From contig NZ_SADT02000002.1 in assembly GCF_004016445.2 (NCBI RefSeq), forward strand, positions 372,001-436,000: a stretch of DNA of 64,000 nucleotides, written 5' to 3'. A model generated the notes under the pieces. That model was not told the origin of the DNA and did not search any database. It saw only the letters and a list, made by a program, of their open reading frames with translations. Numbering within the stretch: position 1 is the stretch's first letter; each line of letters begins with the position of its first letter. The DNA comes from Mesorhizobium sp. M2E.F.Ca.ET.219.01.1.1. GTDB lineage: Bacteria; Pseudomonadota; Alphaproteobacteria; Rhizobiales; Rhizobiaceae. Positions 37,238-45,784 of this stretch are shown here, piece by piece. The position numbers were made by a program, and so were the translations under genes.

Positions 37238-38398
37238 TCAGTGCCGCCTGTGGTCGAGGGCGGTCGACGCGGTCTTGACCGGATCGGCGGCGGCAAAGGC
37301 CGCGTCGATCTGTTCGGGTGTGCGCTGCTCGGTCCGCTTCCAGGCGACATATTGCACGATGCCGAAGCTCGGCCGCCGCGGCACCGTCTTCACCACAGGC
37401 ATGCGGAAGCCGTCGCGGAATTTCTCCCAGCGCGCGCCGAGCACCGCGACCAATTCCTCGACGGTCGGCGGCGTTGCCACATCGGCATAGGTGATGGTGA
37501 CCTTGCCGGCGAGGGCTTTTTCGCGCGAGAGCGGCACCGGGATCGAGGCGAGATAGTCGGCCGGCACGTCGAGCAGTCCGCCAGAGGCCCATTGCCGGCG
37601 CAGATCATCGGCGCTCATCGGCGCAACGCTGACGTCGATGTCGTTGGGCGTGCCGGGCACGCGGTAGGGGCAGCGGAAACGGCCGCAATTCGCCTGCGCC
37701 GAGAATTGCCACAGCGCGTAGCCCTGCCAGTTGCCCATCGGGAAATGCACGTCGATGTCGGGCTTGTAGCGCGCATACCAGAGCGGCAGCCGCGACAGCA
37801 GGCGATACTGGTAACGGTTGTCGGCGATGTACTGGGCGGTCTTGCCGTTGACATAGAGCACCGGGAACCGGCCGACGCGGCGATGCACCTGGCGCACGAA
37901 TTCCTCGGCGTCCTCCAGCGACATCCATTGCGTCGCATCGATGCCTTCGATGTCGAGGGCCATCAGCTCGTCCGGCGCCGGTTCGGCGAAATCGATGAAA
38001 TTGTTGGCCTGCTCGACCGGGTTGCCGGGGCGGGCCAGGTGATACGCGCCCCATTTCAGGCCGAGCGCCTTGGCCACCACCTTGCGCGTCTGGAACAATT
38101 CGCGCGTCACCGCGTAGCGCTTCCACTGCGCCTTGCAGAGTTTGACGTCGGCCTCGGCGCCGAAGCAGAAATAGGGCGGCGGCAGCCCGTCGGACGCCTT
38201 GTTGATGAAGCCGGCGATGCGCTTGTCGGTGATAAGCTGCTGCCAGTCGATCGAATTGTATTCATAGGCGTCGATCACCAGCGGGCGGTCGGCATTCTTC
38301 CACGGCTCGGAGAAATCCGAGGCCTTTGCCGCCGTGCCCAGCACTATCGCCGCAGCGATCAGCGCCAGGCGGCGAAGAGGGCGCGCCGGCTTTTTCAA
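37238..38398 (-). CDS. GH25-like secreted protein (lysozyme fold) with C-terminal extension
   Basis: A 386-residue protein. The signal peptide, PLRRLALIAAAIVLGTAAKA, is followed by a glycoside hydrolase family 25 domain of about 210 residues: VIDAYEYNSIDWQQL, FINKASDG, KWGAYHLARPGNPVEQANNFI, LMALDIEGID (catalytic Asp/Glu pair), FPVLYVNGKTAQYI and YALWQFSAQ. The opening VIDAYEYNSID has an Asp at the first catalytic position. After residue 260 comes an extension of about 125 residues with no domain I know. It is probably a periplasmic muramidase. It is convergent with agpT, only 10 bp apart, and divergent from the second AraC gene. Confidence 0.8.
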   Translation of the reverse strand: MKKPARPLRRLALIAAAIVLGTAAKASDFSEPWKNADRPLVIDAYEYNSIDWQQLITDKRIAGFINKASDGLPPPYFCFGAEADVKLCKAQWKRYAVTRELFQTRKVVAKALGLKWGAYHLARPGNPVEQANNFIDFAEPAPDELMALDIEGIDATQWMSLEDAEEFVRQVHRRVGRFPVLYVNGKTAQYIADNRYQYRLLSRLPLWYARYKPDIDVHFPMGNWQGYALWQFSAQANCGRFRCPYRVPGTPNDIDVSVAPMSADDLRRQWASGGLLDVPADYLASIPVPLSREKALAGKVTITYADVATPPTVEELVAVLGARWEKFRDGFRMPVVKTVPRRPSFGIVQYVAWKRTEQRTPEQIDAAFAAADPVKTASTALDHRRH

Positions 38399-38643
38399 TC
38401 AGGGTGTCCCCACTGACCAGGGAACGATCCTGAACCGCTATGGTTAAGGAAGTGCTTCACAACATCGGCTTGCTTCGGTCCGTTCCGGAACGTCAAAAAA
38501 GTATCGCTCGGGTGGACAAGCCGTGGTGGCAGGGGCTTCAATTGCCGCCTAAGCTTTCAATCGAGGCGGCCAGTTGGAAGAGACGGGCCCGCCTGACGAA
38601 GCGCAGCAACCGGTCACAAGACCGGACCCGCGCGGGGAGGAAA

Positions 38644-39534
38644 ATGAACATGAATCCGGACCTGGAAGTCGTCCAGATCAGACAGGGAGAGTCGTTCAAG
38701 GCCTGGGCCCACGGCTATCCTTTCCGGACCGTGCGCTGGCACTTTCATCCCGAATACGAGCTGCATCTGGTCGTCGCCACCACCGGCCGCTATTTCGTTG
38801 GCGACTTCATCGGCGAGTTCGAGCCGGGCAATCTGGTGCTCACCGGGCCGAACCTGCCGCACAATTGGGTCAGCGACGTGCCGCCGGGCGAGACCGTGCC
38901 GCTGCGCGGCCGCGTCGTGCAGTTCTCCGAAGAATTCATCGCCAGCGCTTCAGCCGCCTTGCCCGAACTTGCCGCCTGCGCCGGCATCCTCGAGACCAGC
39001 CGCCGCGGCGCGCTGTTCTCGCCGGCGACGGCCGAGCTTGTGGCGCCTCTGCTGGCGGAACTGACCGAGGCGCAGGGCGTGCGTCGCCTGTCGCTGTTCA
39101 TGGCCGTGCTCGATATATTGAACCGCGCCAGTGACGTCCGCACGCTGGCCAGCGCCGGCTATCTGCCCGACCCCTCCGGCTTCATGTCGGCAGGCATCAA
39201 CCAGGCGCTCGCCTACATCAATTGCCACCTGACCGAGCCGTTCAGCGAAGGGACGCTGGCCGAGATCGCCGGGCGCAGCCCGAGCGCCTTCTCGCGCAGC
39301 TTCCGCCGCCACACCGGCATGGCGCTGGTGCAATATGTCAACCGGCTGCGCATCAACCTCGCCTGCCAGCTGTTGATGAGCGAGGCGCAGATGTCGATCA
39401 CCGAGATCTGCTACGCCGCCGGCTACAACAACATCTCGAATTTCAACCGCCAGTTCTTGGCGCAGAAAGGCATGTCGCCTTCGCGCTTCAGGGCCTTGCT
39501 GGCTGAGAACATTAACGCGGAGATCGCCGCCTAA
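38644..39534 (+). CDS. AraC family regulator next to the ribitol operon
   Basis: A 296-residue protein with an N-terminal cupin (RWHFHPEYELHLVVATTGRYFVGDFIGEFEPGNLVLTGPNLPHNW) and a C-terminal AraC domain (GTLAEIAGRSPSAFSRSFRRHTG, then ITEICYAAGYNNISNFNRQFLAQKGMSPSRFR). The start at 38644 has GGGGAGGAA directly upstream. The same-strand ABC transporter begins 301 bp downstream, so it is the likely controller of ribitol uptake and use. The ligand is inferred from context only. Confidence 0.85.
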   Translation: MNMNPDLEVVQIRQGESFKAWAHGYPFRTVRWHFHPEYELHLVVATTGRYFVGDFIGEFEPGNLVLTGPNLPHNWVSDVPPGETVPLRGRVVQFSEEFIASASAALPELAACAGILETSRRGALFSPATAELVAPLLAELTEAQGVRRLSLFMAVLDILNRASDVRTLASAGYLPDPSGFMSAGINQALAYINCHLTEPFSEGTLAEIAGRSPSAFSRSFRRHTGMALVQYVNRLRINLACQLLMSEAQMSITEICYAAGYNNISNFNRQFLAQKGMSPSRFRALLAENINAEIAA

Positions 39535-39561
39535 CAGGGAGGAACCGGGAGGAGCCTAAAA

Positions 39562-39596
39562 GCATTCCGGTCCGAAGATCTTTCGTCCGGAATTGC
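39562..39596. repeat. Short AATTCC palindrome in the regulator-transporter gap
   Basis: GCATTCCGG and CCGGAATTGC flank a central TCTTTCG-containing loop. It is related to the ~44-bp palindromes at 19597 and 51465 but shorter. It lies in the 301-bp gap (39535-39835), which also has TCCTGAA/TTCAGGA (39665-39687) as a second small dyad and otherwise nothing I can identify. The promoter of the transporter operon should lie here. Confidence 0.55.
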
Positions 39597-39835
39597 ATCG
39601 AACAAAGAAACACTCAGGGAAGGAAGACGCGGGGTGCAGCGCGCCCGGTGCTGGAGATCGTTTGTCCTGAAATCCAGCACTTCAGGAGGATGTTTGCGCG
39701 GCTTGCCGGGATCGGATCGATCCTCAGCCGCCGCCGATCATACTCCTTGCAACAGTTCGACATGCAGTCAAGGCCTGGCGCGTCGTCCACCGCGCAGGTC
39801 CTCGTGAAACCATTTCTCGAAACGGAGACATTCGA

Positions 39836-40918
39836 ATGACCAGACATGCTTGGAAATCACGGTTTGCCTTAAAATCGACGATCGCGACCGTTTTCGCCGT
39901 CTCGCTGCTCGGCAGCACGGCGGCATTCGCCGACACGGTCACCGACGCCACGGTTGCCTTTCTGATGCCCGACCAGGCGTCGACCCGCTACGAGCAGCAC
40001 GACTATCCGGGCTTCGTGGCCGAGATGAAGAAGCTCTGCCCCGGATGCAAGGTGATCTACCAGAACGCCGATGCGGATGCGGCGCGCCAGCAGCAGCAGT
40101 TCAATTCGGTAATCTCGCAAGGCGCCAAAGCGATCGTGCTCGATCCGGTCGATTCCACTGCCGCCGCCTCGCTGGTCAAGCTGGCCCAGAGCCAGGGCGT
40201 CAAGGTGATCGCTTACGACCGGCCCATTCCGACGGCGCCCGCCGATTTCTACGTGTCCTTCAACAATGAAGGCATCGGCAAGGCGATCGCGGATTCGCTG
40301 GTCGAGCATCTCAAGGCGCTCAAGGTCGACCCTGCCAATGGCGGCCTGCTGCAGATCAACGGCTCGCCGACCGACGCGGCCGCCGGTCTGATCAAGAAGG
40401 GCATCCACGAAGGCCTCGACAACAGCGGCTATCCGATTCTGGCCGAGTTCGACACGCCGGAATGGGCGCCGCCGAAGGCCCAGCAATGGGCGAGCGGCCA
40501 GATCACCCGCTTCGGCGCCAAGATCCTCGGCGTCGTCGCAGCCAATGACGGCACCGGCGGCGGCGCGATCGCTGCCTTCAAGGCGGCCGGCGTCGATCCG
40601 GTTCCGCCAGTGACCGGCAACGACGCGACCATCGCGGCGCTGCAACTGATCATCGCCGGCGACCAGTACAACACCATCTCCAAGCCGAGCGAGATCGTCG
40701 CGGCGGCCGCGGCCAACGTCGCCGTCAAGCTCTTGTCGGGCGAGACGCCGAAGGCCGAGATGACGCTCTATGACACGCCCTCGCAGCTCTTCACGCCGGC
40801 GGTGGTGACGCAGGAGAACCTCAAGGCCGAGATCATCGATAAGAAGATCAATACGGCCGCCGAGCTCTGCGTCGACCGCTATGCCGAAGGCTGCAAGAAG
40901 CTCGGCATCACCAACTGA
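39836..40918 (+). CDS. Sugar/polyol ABC transporter substrate-binding protein (XylF/RbsB type)
   Basis: A 360-residue periplasmic protein. The signal peptide is ALKSTIATVFAVSLLGSTAAFA. The mature protein has the Peripla_BP_4 pattern: VAFLMPDQASTRYEQHDYPGFVAEMKKL, QQQFNSVISQGAKAIVLDPVDSTAA, VIAYDRPIP and VVAANDGTGGGAIAAFKAAGV. These segments resemble XylF. The downstream ribitol dehydrogenase makes ribitol the likely ligand. The start at 39836 has GGAGACATTCGA upstream. A perfect stem-loop follows the stop codon. Confidence 0.87.
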   Translation: MTRHAWKSRFALKSTIATVFAVSLLGSTAAFADTVTDATVAFLMPDQASTRYEQHDYPGFVAEMKKLCPGCKVIYQNADADAARQQQQFNSVISQGAKAIVLDPVDSTAAASLVKLAQSQGVKVIAYDRPIPTAPADFYVSFNNEGIGKAIADSLVEHLKALKVDPANGGLLQINGSPTDAAAGLIKKGIHEGLDNSGYPILAEFDTPEWAPPKAQQWASGQITRFGAKILGVVAANDGTGGGAIAAFKAAGVDPVPPVTGNDATIAALQLIIAGDQYNTISKPSEIVAAAAANVAVKLLSGETPKAEMTLYDTPSQLFTPAVVTQENLKAEIIDKKINTAAELCVDRYAEGCKKLGITN

Positions 40919-40926
40919 TCAAGTGG

Positions 40927-40954
40927 CATCCGGCCGCCCCGCGGCGGCCGGATG
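40927..40954 (+). promoter_or_regulatory. Intercistronic stem-loop after the sugar-binding protein gene
   Basis: CATCCGGCCGCC and GGCGGCCGGATG form a perfect 12-bp stem with loop CCGC, starting 8 bp after the stop codon. There is no T-run, and the ATPase gene follows 32 bp later on the same strand. It probably protects the upstream mRNA end and favours binding-protein expression. Confidence 0.75.
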
Positions 40955-40985
40955 TCCAGGCAACAACTGTCAAGAAAGGCGGCGC

Positions 40986-41816
40986 ATGAGCGAAAGTCCT
41001 GAAAGGTCGGCATCCGTCGGCGAGCTGGTGCTCAGCCTGCGCGGCATATCGAAGAATTTCGGCGCCGTCTCGGCGCTGACCGATATCGATTTCGACGTCC
41101 ACGCCGGCGAGGTCGTTGCCTTGGTCGGCGACAACGGCGCCGGCAAGTCGACCCTGGTCAAGATCCTGGCCGGCGTGCATCAGCCGAGCTCGGGAACGAT
41201 CAATTTCCGCGGCCGGCCGGTGACGCTGCCCGACCCGCGCGCAGCGCTGACGCTCGGCATCGCCACGGTGTTCCAGGACCTCGCGCTTTGCGAAAACCTC
41301 GATGTCGTCGCCAACATTTTCCTCGGCAACGAGATCAGCCCGCTGCGACTGGACGAGGTGGCGATGGAGATGCGCGCCTGGACGCTGCTCAACGAATTGT
41401 CGGCGCGCATTCCGAGCGTGCGCGAGGCGGTCGCCTCGCTGTCCGGCGGCCAGCGCCAGACGGTGGCGATCGCGCGCTCGCTGCTGCTCGAGCCGAAACT
41501 CATCCTGCTCGACGAGCCGACCGCCGCGCTCGGCGTCGCCCAGACGGCGGAAGTGCTCAACCTTATCGACCGCGTCCGCGCGCGCGGTCTCGGCGTCGTC
41601 ATGATCAGCCACAACATGGAGGATGTCCGCGCCGTCGCCGACCGCATCGTCGTGCTGAGGCTCGGGCGCAACAACGGCGTCTTCGAGCCGGATGCCTCGA
41701 ACCAGGATTTGGTGAGCGCCATCACCGGCGCGTCCAACAACGCGGTCTCGCGCCGCGCCGAGCGCCTGCGGGCGGAACGCGACCACAGCGCACAGGCGGG
41801 GGAGCAGCGCCCATGA
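40986..41816 (+). CDS. Sugar/polyol ABC transporter ATP-binding protein, single domain
   Basis: A 276-residue ATPase with GDNGAGKSTLVKILAG (Walker A), LSGGQRQTVAIARSLLLEPKLILLDEP (signature and Walker B) and VVMISHNMEDV (switch). Many sugar transporters of this class (RbsA, XylG) have two fused ATPase domains of about 500 residues; this one has a single domain, as in fructose FrcA of rhizobia, so it should act as a homodimer. The start is ATG 40986 with AAAGGCGG upstream. The stop overlaps the permease start (ATGA at 41813). Confidence 0.88.
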   Translation: MSESPERSASVGELVLSLRGISKNFGAVSALTDIDFDVHAGEVVALVGDNGAGKSTLVKILAGVHQPSSGTINFRGRPVTLPDPRAALTLGIATVFQDLALCENLDVVANIFLGNEISPLRLDEVAMEMRAWTLLNELSARIPSVREAVASLSGGQRQTVAIARSLLLEPKLILLDEPTAALGVAQTAEVLNLIDRVRARGLGVVMISHNMEDVRAVADRIVVLRLGRNNGVFEPDASNQDLVSAITGASNNAVSRRAERLRAERDHSAQAGEQRP

Positions 41817-43063
41817 CGGAGCAAGGCAATTTGGCCCCACTGGCGCTTGACCGAGCCGACGCGCGCGTCAAGCATGAAGCCGGCATCGGCGGAGCGGTCC
41901 GCGCCTTCCTCGATCGGGTGCGCAGCGGCGATCTCGGCTCGCTGCCGGTCATCGTCGGCCTCGTGGTGATCTGGACGGTCTTCACCAGCCTCAACCCGGT
42001 GTTCGTTTCGAGCAGCAATCTGGTCAATCTCCTGTTCGATTGCTCGACCGTCGGCATCATTGCGCTCGGCATCGTCTGCGTGCTGATGGTCGGCGAGATC
42101 GACCTGTCCGTCGGCTCGATCAGCGGCTTCGCCTCGGCAATGGTCGGCACGCTGTGGGTCAACCAGGGCTGGCCGGTCGCGCTGGCGATCCTGGCCGCGC
42201 TGGCCTTCGGCGCCCTGATCGGCGCGCTCTATGCCTTGCTGTTCAACCGCCTCGGCATGCCGAGCTTCGTTTCAACGCTGGCCGGCCTGCTCGCTGTGCT
42301 GGGCATGCAGCTCTACATCCTCGGCTCCACCGGCTCGATCAACCTGCCCTACGGCTCCGCTTTGGTGGATTTCGGCCAGCTGATGGTGATGCCGAAATGG
42401 GTCTCGCACACGCTTGCCGCGATCCCGGGTTTGGCGATGCTGGTCAGCGGGCTTCGCACCTTCGCGCGCCGACGCGCGGCCAATCTGTCGACGCCGTCCG
42501 TGACCGGGCTCGTCCTGCGCGTCGCCGCCATAACGATCGGCCTCGAGCTGATCGTCGCCTACCTCAACCAGTCACGCGGTATCCCGTGGATGTTCGGTCT
42601 CTTCGTCGGCCTCGTCGTGGCGATGAACTATGCGCTGACCCGGACCAAATGGGGGCGCTCGATGACCGCCGTCGGCGGCAACCGCGAGGCGGCGCGGCGC
42701 GCCGGCATCAAGGTGCGCGCCATCTATCTCAGCGCCTTCGCGCTGTGCTCGCTGTTCGCCGCGCTGGGCGGCGTGCTTGCAGCCGCCAGGCTCGCTTCCG
42801 CCAGCCAGCAGGCCGGCACCGGCGACGTCAATTTGAACGCCATCGCGGCCGCGGTCATCGGCGGCACCAGCCTGTTCGGCGGCCGCGGCAGCGCCTATTC
42901 CGCGCTGCTCGGCATCATCGTCATCCAGTCGATCGCCAGCGGGCTGACGCTGCTCGATCTGTCCTCATCGCTTCGATACATGATCACCGGTGCCGTTCTG
43001 GCAATCGCCGTGATCGTCGACTCCCTCGCGCGCCGTTCCCGTGCCTCGCACGGCCGCGCCTGA
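41813..43063 (+). CDS. Sugar/polyol ABC transporter permease (XylH type)
   Basis: A 416-residue permease with about ten membrane segments. GEIDLSVGSISGFASAMVGTL is the BPD_transp_2 signature, and RAGIKVRAIYLSAFALCSLFAALGGVLAAARL and AIAAAVIGGTSLFGGRGS are the conserved cytoplasmic and pore segments. The length and the insert around residues 205-235 resemble XylH. Its ATG overlaps the ATPase stop by 4 bp, and rbtD follows 24 bp downstream. Confidence 0.88.
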   Translation: MTEQGNLAPLALDRADARVKHEAGIGGAVRAFLDRVRSGDLGSLPVIVGLVVIWTVFTSLNPVFVSSSNLVNLLFDCSTVGIIALGIVCVLMVGEIDLSVGSISGFASAMVGTLWVNQGWPVALAILAALAFGALIGALYALLFNRLGMPSFVSTLAGLLAVLGMQLYILGSTGSINLPYGSALVDFGQLMVMPKWVSHTLAAIPGLAMLVSGLRTFARRRAANLSTPSVTGLVLRVAAITIGLELIVAYLNQSRGIPWMFGLFVGLVVAMNYALTRTKWGRSMTAVGGNREAARRAGIKVRAIYLSAFALCSLFAALGGVLAAARLASASQQAGTGDVNLNAIAAAVIGGTSLFGGRGSAYSALLGIIVIQSIASGLTLLDLSSSLRYMITGAVLAIAVIVDSLARRSRASHGRA

Positions 43064-43087
43064 TCCGTTCAAACGAGAAGGGTACAC

Positions 43088-43816
43088 ATGGCTCAAGATC
43101 TTTCGGGAAAAGTCGCCGCGGTCACCGGCGCGGCATCGGGCATCGGCCTCGAATGCGCCAGGGCGATGCTTGCCGCCGGCGCCCGCGTCGTGCTGATCGA
43201 CCGGGCCGAGGACCGGCTGAAGGAGGTCGTCGCCGAGCTCGGCGACGGCGCGATCCCGCTGGTGATCGACCTCACCACCCCCGCCAGCGTGGCGACCATG
43301 CTGCCCGGCATCCTCGACAAGGCTGGCCAGCTCGACATTTTCCACGCAAATGCCGGCTCCTATGTCGGCGGCGAGATCCTCAACGGTGATCCGGATGCCT
43401 GGGACCGCATGCTGAATCTCAACATCAACTCGGTATTCCGTTCGGTGCATGCGGTGCTGCCGCACATGGTCGGACGCAAGACTGGCGACATCATCGTCAC
43501 CAGCTCGATCGCCGGGCTGGTGCCCGTCGTCTGGGAGCCGGTCTACACGGCCTCCAAGCACGCCATCCAGGCCTTCGTCCACACGCTGCGCCGGCAGGTC
43601 GCCAAGCACGGCCTGCGCGTCGGCGCTGTGGCGCCCGGCCCGGTGGTGACGGCGCTGATCAGCGATTGGCCGAAGCAGAAGCTCGAGGACGAGCTGGCGG
43701 CCGGCGGGCTGATGCAGCCTGTCGAGGTCGCGGAAGCCGTCCTGTTCATGCTGACGCGGCCGAGAAACATCACCATCCGGGATCTGGTGATCCTGCCGCA
43801 GAGCAACGACCTGTGA
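43088..43816 (+). CDS. rbtD: Ribitol 2-dehydrogenase
   Basis: A 242-residue short-chain dehydrogenase. TGAASGIG at 13-20 binds NAD, and the active site is Ser139/140, Tyr153 and Lys157 in [17 protein letters not shown]. From memory the sequence follows Klebsiella ribitol dehydrogenase closely along its length ([67 protein letters not shown]), which is much closer than general SDR similarity. It oxidises ribitol to D-ribulose for the kinase encoded next. The start has GAGAAGG about 9 bases upstream. A tandem-repeat hairpin lies between this gene and the kinase. Confidence 0.9.
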   Translation: MAQDLSGKVAAVTGAASGIGLECARAMLAAGARVVLIDRAEDRLKEVVAELGDGAIPLVIDLTTPASVATMLPGILDKAGQLDIFHANAGSYVGGEILNGDPDAWDRMLNLNINSVFRSVHAVLPHMVGRKTGDIIVTSSIAGLVPVVWEPVYTASKHAIQAFVHTLRRQVAKHGLRVGAVAPGPVVTALISDWPKQKLEDELAAGGLMQPVEVAEAVLFMLTRPRNITIRDLVILPQSNDL

Positions 43817-43824
43817 TGAAGGAA

Positions 43825-43956
43825 GGGAGTAGGGCAGTAAGGCAGTAGGGCAGTAGGGCAGTATGTGAAGCACTATCGCCCTTGCGACCGACTGTTCACG
43901 ACTGACAATCTCCTACTGCCCTACTGCCCTACTGCCCTACTGCCCTACTGCCCTAC
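43825..43956. repeat. Hairpin element of tandem ~9-bp GGCAGTAGG units, copy 1
   Basis: The left arm (43825-43865) repeats GGGCAGTA about four times, and the right arm (43911-43956) repeats the complement TACTGCCC about five times. The 45-base loop has unrelated sequence. The arms can pair over about 40 bp in many registers. It fills nearly all of the gap between rbtD and the kinase. A related element lies at 54082-54188. Confidence 0.88.
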
Positions 43957-43971
43957 CTCTGAGGTTCCCCC

Positions 43972-45579
43972 ATGCCTTCCCACTTCCTCGGCATCGATGT
44001 AGGCACCGGCAGCGCGCGCGCCGGCGTCTTTGACGAGCGCGGCGAGTTGCTCGCTTCAGCCAAGCGCGACATAGCGCTCTTCGTCGAGCCCGGCGAGATC
44101 GCCGAGCAGTCCAGTCGCGACATCTGGCAGGCGGTATGCGCCACCGTGCGCGAGGCGGTCGCGAAGGCGGGCGTCGATCCCCGGGAGATCGGCGGTATTG
44201 GCTTCGACGCGACCTGTTCCCTGGTGGTGGTCGGCGACGATGGCGAGCCGCTGCCCGTGGGCCGTTCCGGAGACAGCGATCGAAACATCATCGTCTGGAT
44301 GGACCATCGCGCCCTCGACCAGACCAGGCGCATCAATGCCGGCCACCATTCCGTGCTAGACTATGTCGGGGGCGTCATCTCGCCTGAGATGGAAACGCCA
44401 AAGCTTTTGTGGCTGAAGGAGAACCTGCCCGCGACCTTCGCCAGTGCGAAGCATTTCTTGGACCTTGCCGATTACCTGACCTGGCGCGCCACCGGCAGCC
44501 TTGCCCGTTCGGTCTGCACGCTCGCCTGCAAATGGACCTATCTCGGCCATGAGCGGCGCTGGGACGACAGCTATTTTTATTCCGTCGGGCTCGGCGAGCT
44601 TGCGGATGAGGGATTTGCCCGCATCGGAACCGAAGCGGTCGACCCTGGCACCACGGTGGGTGGCGGCCTGACAGAAGCGGTCGCGGCCGAACTGGGGCTG
44701 GTCGCGGGCACGGTCGTCGCCGCCGGGCTGATCGACGCTCATGCCGGCGGTGTCGGCACCGTGGGTGCTGCCGGCGATGCCGGCACCATCACCTCGCGCA
44801 TGGCCTATGTGCTGGGCACCTCGGCCTGCACCATGGCGAGCAGCCAAGGCCCGGCCTTCGTTCCGGGCGTATGGGGGCCCTATTACTCCGCCATGGTGCC
44901 TGGCTTATGGCTGAGCGAGGGCGGTCAGTCGGCGGCCGGCGCGGCCATCGATCTGCTGGTGCATTTCCACCCCGCCGCAGCCGAGGCTGCCACGCGCGCC
45001 GCGGGGGAAGGCAGATCGCTGGTCGATTGGCTGGCTGCGGCCGCCACGGCAAATTCGCCCGACCTTTCGGCCGCCGCCTCGCTTGCCGGAAGCATCCACG
45101 TCGTGCCAGAATTCCTCGGCAACCGTTCGCCCTTGGCCGACCCGGATGCGCGCGGCCTGATCGCCGGGCTCGGCACCGACCGCTCCATCGACAGCCTCGT
45201 CGGCCTCTACGTGGCCGGGCTTTGCGGCCTCGGCTACGGCGTCCGTCAGATCGTGGCGGCGATGGCGTCGTCGGGCCTTGGCGTCGACACCATCGTCATC
45301 AGCGGCGGCGCCGGGCAGTCGCCGCTGGTGCGCCAGCTCCTCGCCGACGCCGCCGGCCTGCCGGTCGCTGCCTCGCAATCGCCTGAACCGGTGCTGCTTG
45401 GCGCCGCGATGCTCGGAGCGGTGGCATCTGGCCGCTATCCCGATTTGTCGACAGCGATGCCTGCAATGTCACGGCTTGGCGAGGTTTTTACACCTGCGTC
45501 GGGCGACATCCGCGCTTGGCACGACAAGCGTTACGAAGCCTTCCTGGCGCTGCAGGCGGTAGGCCGCAGCATACGCTGA
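43972..45579 (+). CDS. FGGY-family carbohydrate kinase, probable D-ribulokinase
   Basis: A 535-residue kinase. LGIDVGTGSARAGVFDERGEL is the N-terminal ATP/phosphate motif. FDATCSLVVV, WMDHRALDQTRRIN, KLLWLKENLP and FLDLADYLTWRATGS are typical of the ribulokinase-like branch (YpCarbK type), and VISGGAGQSPLVRQLLADAAGLPV is the C-terminal FGGY signature. Next to ribitol dehydrogenase, phosphorylation of D-ribulose to D-ribulose 5-phosphate is the expected role. The start has GAGG 7 bases upstream, just after the repeat element. It is the last gene of the operon. Confidence 0.87.
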   Translation: MPSHFLGIDVGTGSARAGVFDERGELLASAKRDIALFVEPGEIAEQSSRDIWQAVCATVREAVAKAGVDPREIGGIGFDATCSLVVVGDDGEPLPVGRSGDSDRNIIVWMDHRALDQTRRINAGHHSVLDYVGGVISPEMETPKLLWLKENLPATFASAKHFLDLADYLTWRATGSLARSVCTLACKWTYLGHERRWDDSYFYSVGLGELADEGFARIGTEAVDPGTTVGGGLTEAVAAELGLVAGTVVAAGLIDAHAGGVGTVGAAGDAGTITSRMAYVLGTSACTMASSQGPAFVPGVWGPYYSAMVPGLWLSEGGQSAAGAAIDLLVHFHPAAAEAATRAAGEGRSLVDWLAAAATANSPDLSAAASLAGSIHVVPEFLGNRSPLADPDARGLIAGLGTDRSIDSLVGLYVAGLCGLGYGVRQIVAAMASSGLGVDTIVISGGAGQSPLVRQLLADAAGLPVAASQSPEPVLLGAAMLGAVASGRYPDLSTAMPAMSRLGEVFTPASGDIRAWHDKRYEAFLALQAVGRSIR

Positions 45580-45685
45580 GGAATCGATCAGCGCCTAAAC
45601 GGCGACGAAACCTCGAATGGACCGGGCGCCGGCTCCCGCTCCGCCCGTGGATGTCGACGTCAATGCAAAATCCGCGTGACAAAGT

Positions 45686-45701
45686 TTGACGTTTACGTAA
45701 A
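45686..45701. promoter_or_regulatory. LiuR-like operator TTGACGTTTACGTAAA
   Basis: A 16-base imperfect palindrome (12 of 16 positions symmetric) about 84 bp upstream of the acyl-CoA dehydrogenase start. It resembles the MerR-type LiuR consensus for branched-chain amino-acid and fatty-acid degradation genes in proteobacteria; the comparison is from memory. The LiuR gene is not in the window. Confidence 0.55.
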
Positions 45702-45784
45702 AAGAAGGTGCGAGGCCGACCCAAAGGTTGATGGCTTCGCTCCGGCTATGCGGTACGATTGGCTGGAACGCAGGAGGAGCAGAC

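Noticed and set aside
38440..38643. N-terminal extension of the AraC regulator before 38644
   Set aside because: The GGGGAGGAA ribosome-binding site directly before 38644 and the lack of family sequence upstream support the shorter protein.
43825..43956. CRISPR-like repeats
   Set aside because: The units are about 9 bp, contiguous without spacers, and face complementary units, so this is a tandem-repeat hairpin and not a CRISPR array. No cas genes are present.
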